DNA of 5,095 bases from Desulfatirhabdium butyrativorans (GTDB taxonomy: Bacteria > Desulfobacterota > Desulfobacteria > Desulfobacterales > JAIFKL01). A model generated the notes under the pieces. That model was not told the origin of the DNA, searched no databases, and was given only the letters and a program-made list of their open reading frames with translations. Of this stretch, positions 4,560 through 5,095 are shown one piece after another. How positions within the stretch are numbered: the stretch's first letter is position 1; every line of letters begins with the position of its first letter. The stretch is from assembly GCA_022736535.1 (NCBI GenBank), contig DZCT01000379.1:1-5095 (forward strand), in the 5' to 3' direction. The position numbers were made by a program, and so were the translations under genes.

Positions 4560-5095
4560 TGTGAAAATGTCGTTTCCAAACTGAGGCTTGCCCTGATGTA
4601 TCTTGCGGCAATGTGCCGGGCGAGTGAAATCCGAATCGGGACTTTTATCGGCAATCTTTTCTGTGAAAGGAGAAACACCATGAATTACGGAGTGATCGGA
4701 CAAAATGTCGTTTCCAAACTGAGGCTTGCCCTGATGTATCTTGCGGCAATGTGCCGGGCGAGTGAAATCCGAATCGGGACTTTTATCGGCAAACTTTTCT
4801 GTGAAAGGAGAATCACCATGAAAACCGAAAACCGAACTCATCGGCAGGGGCGTCAGCTTGCTTCAATCTGCGGGCTGGCAATCACGGCAATTTTCAACTT
4901 CATCAGCAATCTTTTTTGTAAAAGGAGAACGATTATGTATTCCGAAAACACAACCCGCAATCGGCAGGGGCGTCAGTCTGTTGTTATCTTCGGGCTGGCA
5001 TTGGCTATGATTTTTGTCATGGGGAGCATGACGGTAAGTTACGGTGTGCCGATCAGGTGCACTGCTGTTGGTGAGTATTTCTATATTATTTATGA
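4557..5095 (+). CDS. Multi-start reading frame, probable exported protein (3' end beyond window)
   Basis: The frame from ATG 4557 stays open for 179 codons to the right edge, where it is cut. It contains four ATG codons (4557, 4680, 4818, 4935), each preceded by AAGGAG or AAGGAGG at exactly 7 nt, and all in the same frame. Residues 1-41 and 42-87 are near copies (VVSKLRLALMYLAAM, then ASEIRIGTFIG and LFCERR). Residues 88-126 start MKTENRTHRQGRQ with a hydrophobic run. The part from ATG 4935 starts MYSENTTRNRQGRQ and continues into an uninterrupted hydrophobic stretch (SVVIFGLALAMIFVMG), a good signal peptide or membrane anchor. The simplest view is that the real gene starts at 4935 and the three upstream modules are duplicated leaders and gene starts that remain in frame. 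Nested isoforms are the alternative. I do not recognise the mature protein. Confidence 0.5.
   Translation, partial: MCENVVSKLRLALMYLAAMCRASEIRIGTFIGNLFCERRNTMNYGVIGQNVVSKLRLALMYLAAMCRASEIRIGTFIGKLFCERRITMKTENRTHRQGRQLASICGLAITAIFNFISNLFCKRRTIMYSENTTRNRQGRQSVVIFGLALAMIFVMGSMTVSYGVPIRCTAVGEYFYIIY
4564..4684 (+). repeat. 121-bp tandem duplication, copy A
   Basis: This unit runs from AAAATGTCG to the ATGAA of start 2. It matches 4702-4822 at 119 of 121 positions, differing only by T/A in CGGCAATCTT versus CGGCAAACTT and A/T in GAAACACC versus GAATCACC. It carries a Shine-Dalgarno (AAGGAG 4667-4672) and an ATG (4680) at its end. The near identity points to a recent duplication with a 138-bp period, which preserves the reading frame. 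Confidence 0.93.
4702..4822 (+). repeat. 121-bp tandem duplication, copy B
   Basis: This is the second copy of the unit at 4564-4684, separated from it by 17 bp of unique sequence. Its end supplies AAGGAG (4805-4810) and ATG 4818. The terminal leader part, ATCGGCAA, CTTTTCTGT and AAAGGAGAA, recurs a third time in diverged form at about 4900-4937. Confidence 0.93.
4818..5027 (+). repeat. Two diverged copies of a signal-peptide-like gene start
   Basis: The segments 4818-4907 and 4935-5027 encode alignable 30- and 31-residue starts, with one codon of length difference. Shared pieces are M..EN, RQGRQ, a central GLA and a following hydrophobic run; the DNA shares CGGCAGGGGCGTCAG and CGGGCTGGCA. 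The first copy then switches into a leader like that of the 121-bp units (LFCKRR, AAAGGAGAA), so it is a chimera of both repeat types. Confidence 0.75.
4922..4937 (+). promoter_or_regulatory. Ribosome binding site and start 4, likely main start
   Basis: AAGGAG at 4922-4927 lies 7 nt before ATG 4935. This start gives a short basic N-region followed directly by an uninterrupted hydrophobic core, as expected for a signal peptide, which makes it the best candidate for the functional gene start. Confidence 0.6.

Noticed and set aside
4443..4841. 132-codon open frame on the - strand with its own internal duplication
   Set aside because: It is codon-aligned antisense to the + frame, runs into the inverted-repeat element, and its internal repeat simply mirrors the 121-bp duplication. 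The + strand has four ideal ribosome sites.
1..5095. tRNA, rRNA, phage, toxin-antitoxin or defence operon
   Set aside because: No cloverleaf, rRNA segment, integrase or transposase frame, or recognisable defence domain was seen; the lone Uma2 gene is not enough to call a defence system.

Overview
This window looks like chromosomal DNA from a Gram-negative, free-living bacterium with mid-range GC and many intergenic repeats. The signs are a periplasmic-type solute-binding protein, a signal-peptide-bearing 7-TM histidine kinase with a LuxR-type response regulator, a Uma2/DUF820 gene, and palindromic elements built on CACGAAT and TCATTTCGA. The mixture recalls large repeat-rich genomes such as filamentous sulfate reducers (Desulfobacterota), but nothing here fixes the taxon. 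Every gene I support reads on the + strand.

Layout. (1) 1-345: the 3' end of a sugar-type ABC transporter solute-binding protein; the rest lies off the left edge. Its stop codon sits in a short imperfect direct repeat. (2) 441-932: an AT-rich gene of unknown function, with two alternative GC-rich hairpins at and beyond its stop. (3) 1035-3619: a two-component system. It has a 614-aa sensor kinase (signal peptide, GH2-like carbohydrate-binding-type domain, seven membrane spans, HisKA_3 and HATPase domains) and a 209-aa NarL/FixJ-type regulator. They are separated by 110 bp holding a perfect 10-bp hairpin and three TTCTCAC heptamers. (4) 3632-4524: a Uma2-family nuclease-fold gene lying between two copies of one long inverted-repeat element. 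The left copy carries a second, unrelated palindromic repeat inside it. (5) 4557-5095: a reading frame that stays open to the right edge. It contains four Shine-Dalgarno + ATG start sites, all in the same frame and all with exactly 7 nt between AAGGAG(G) and ATG. It was built by tandem duplication: a 121-bp unit is present twice with two differences, followed by two diverged copies of a signal-peptide-like start.

How the parts relate. The kinase and regulator very probably form one phosphorelay (His424 to Asp54). Its extracellular domain is of a carbohydrate-binding type, so a sugar-related signal is plausible, and the sugar-type transporter gene upstream is a possible but unproven target. 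The right third is dominated by duplication. The same inverted-repeat element precedes both the Uma2 gene and the multi-start frame, ending the same distance before each Shine-Dalgarno. The most unusual feature is the chain of in-frame start modules at 4557-4937. It could give nested N-terminal isoforms of one exported protein, or be a series of decayed leader duplications ahead of a gene that really starts at 4935.
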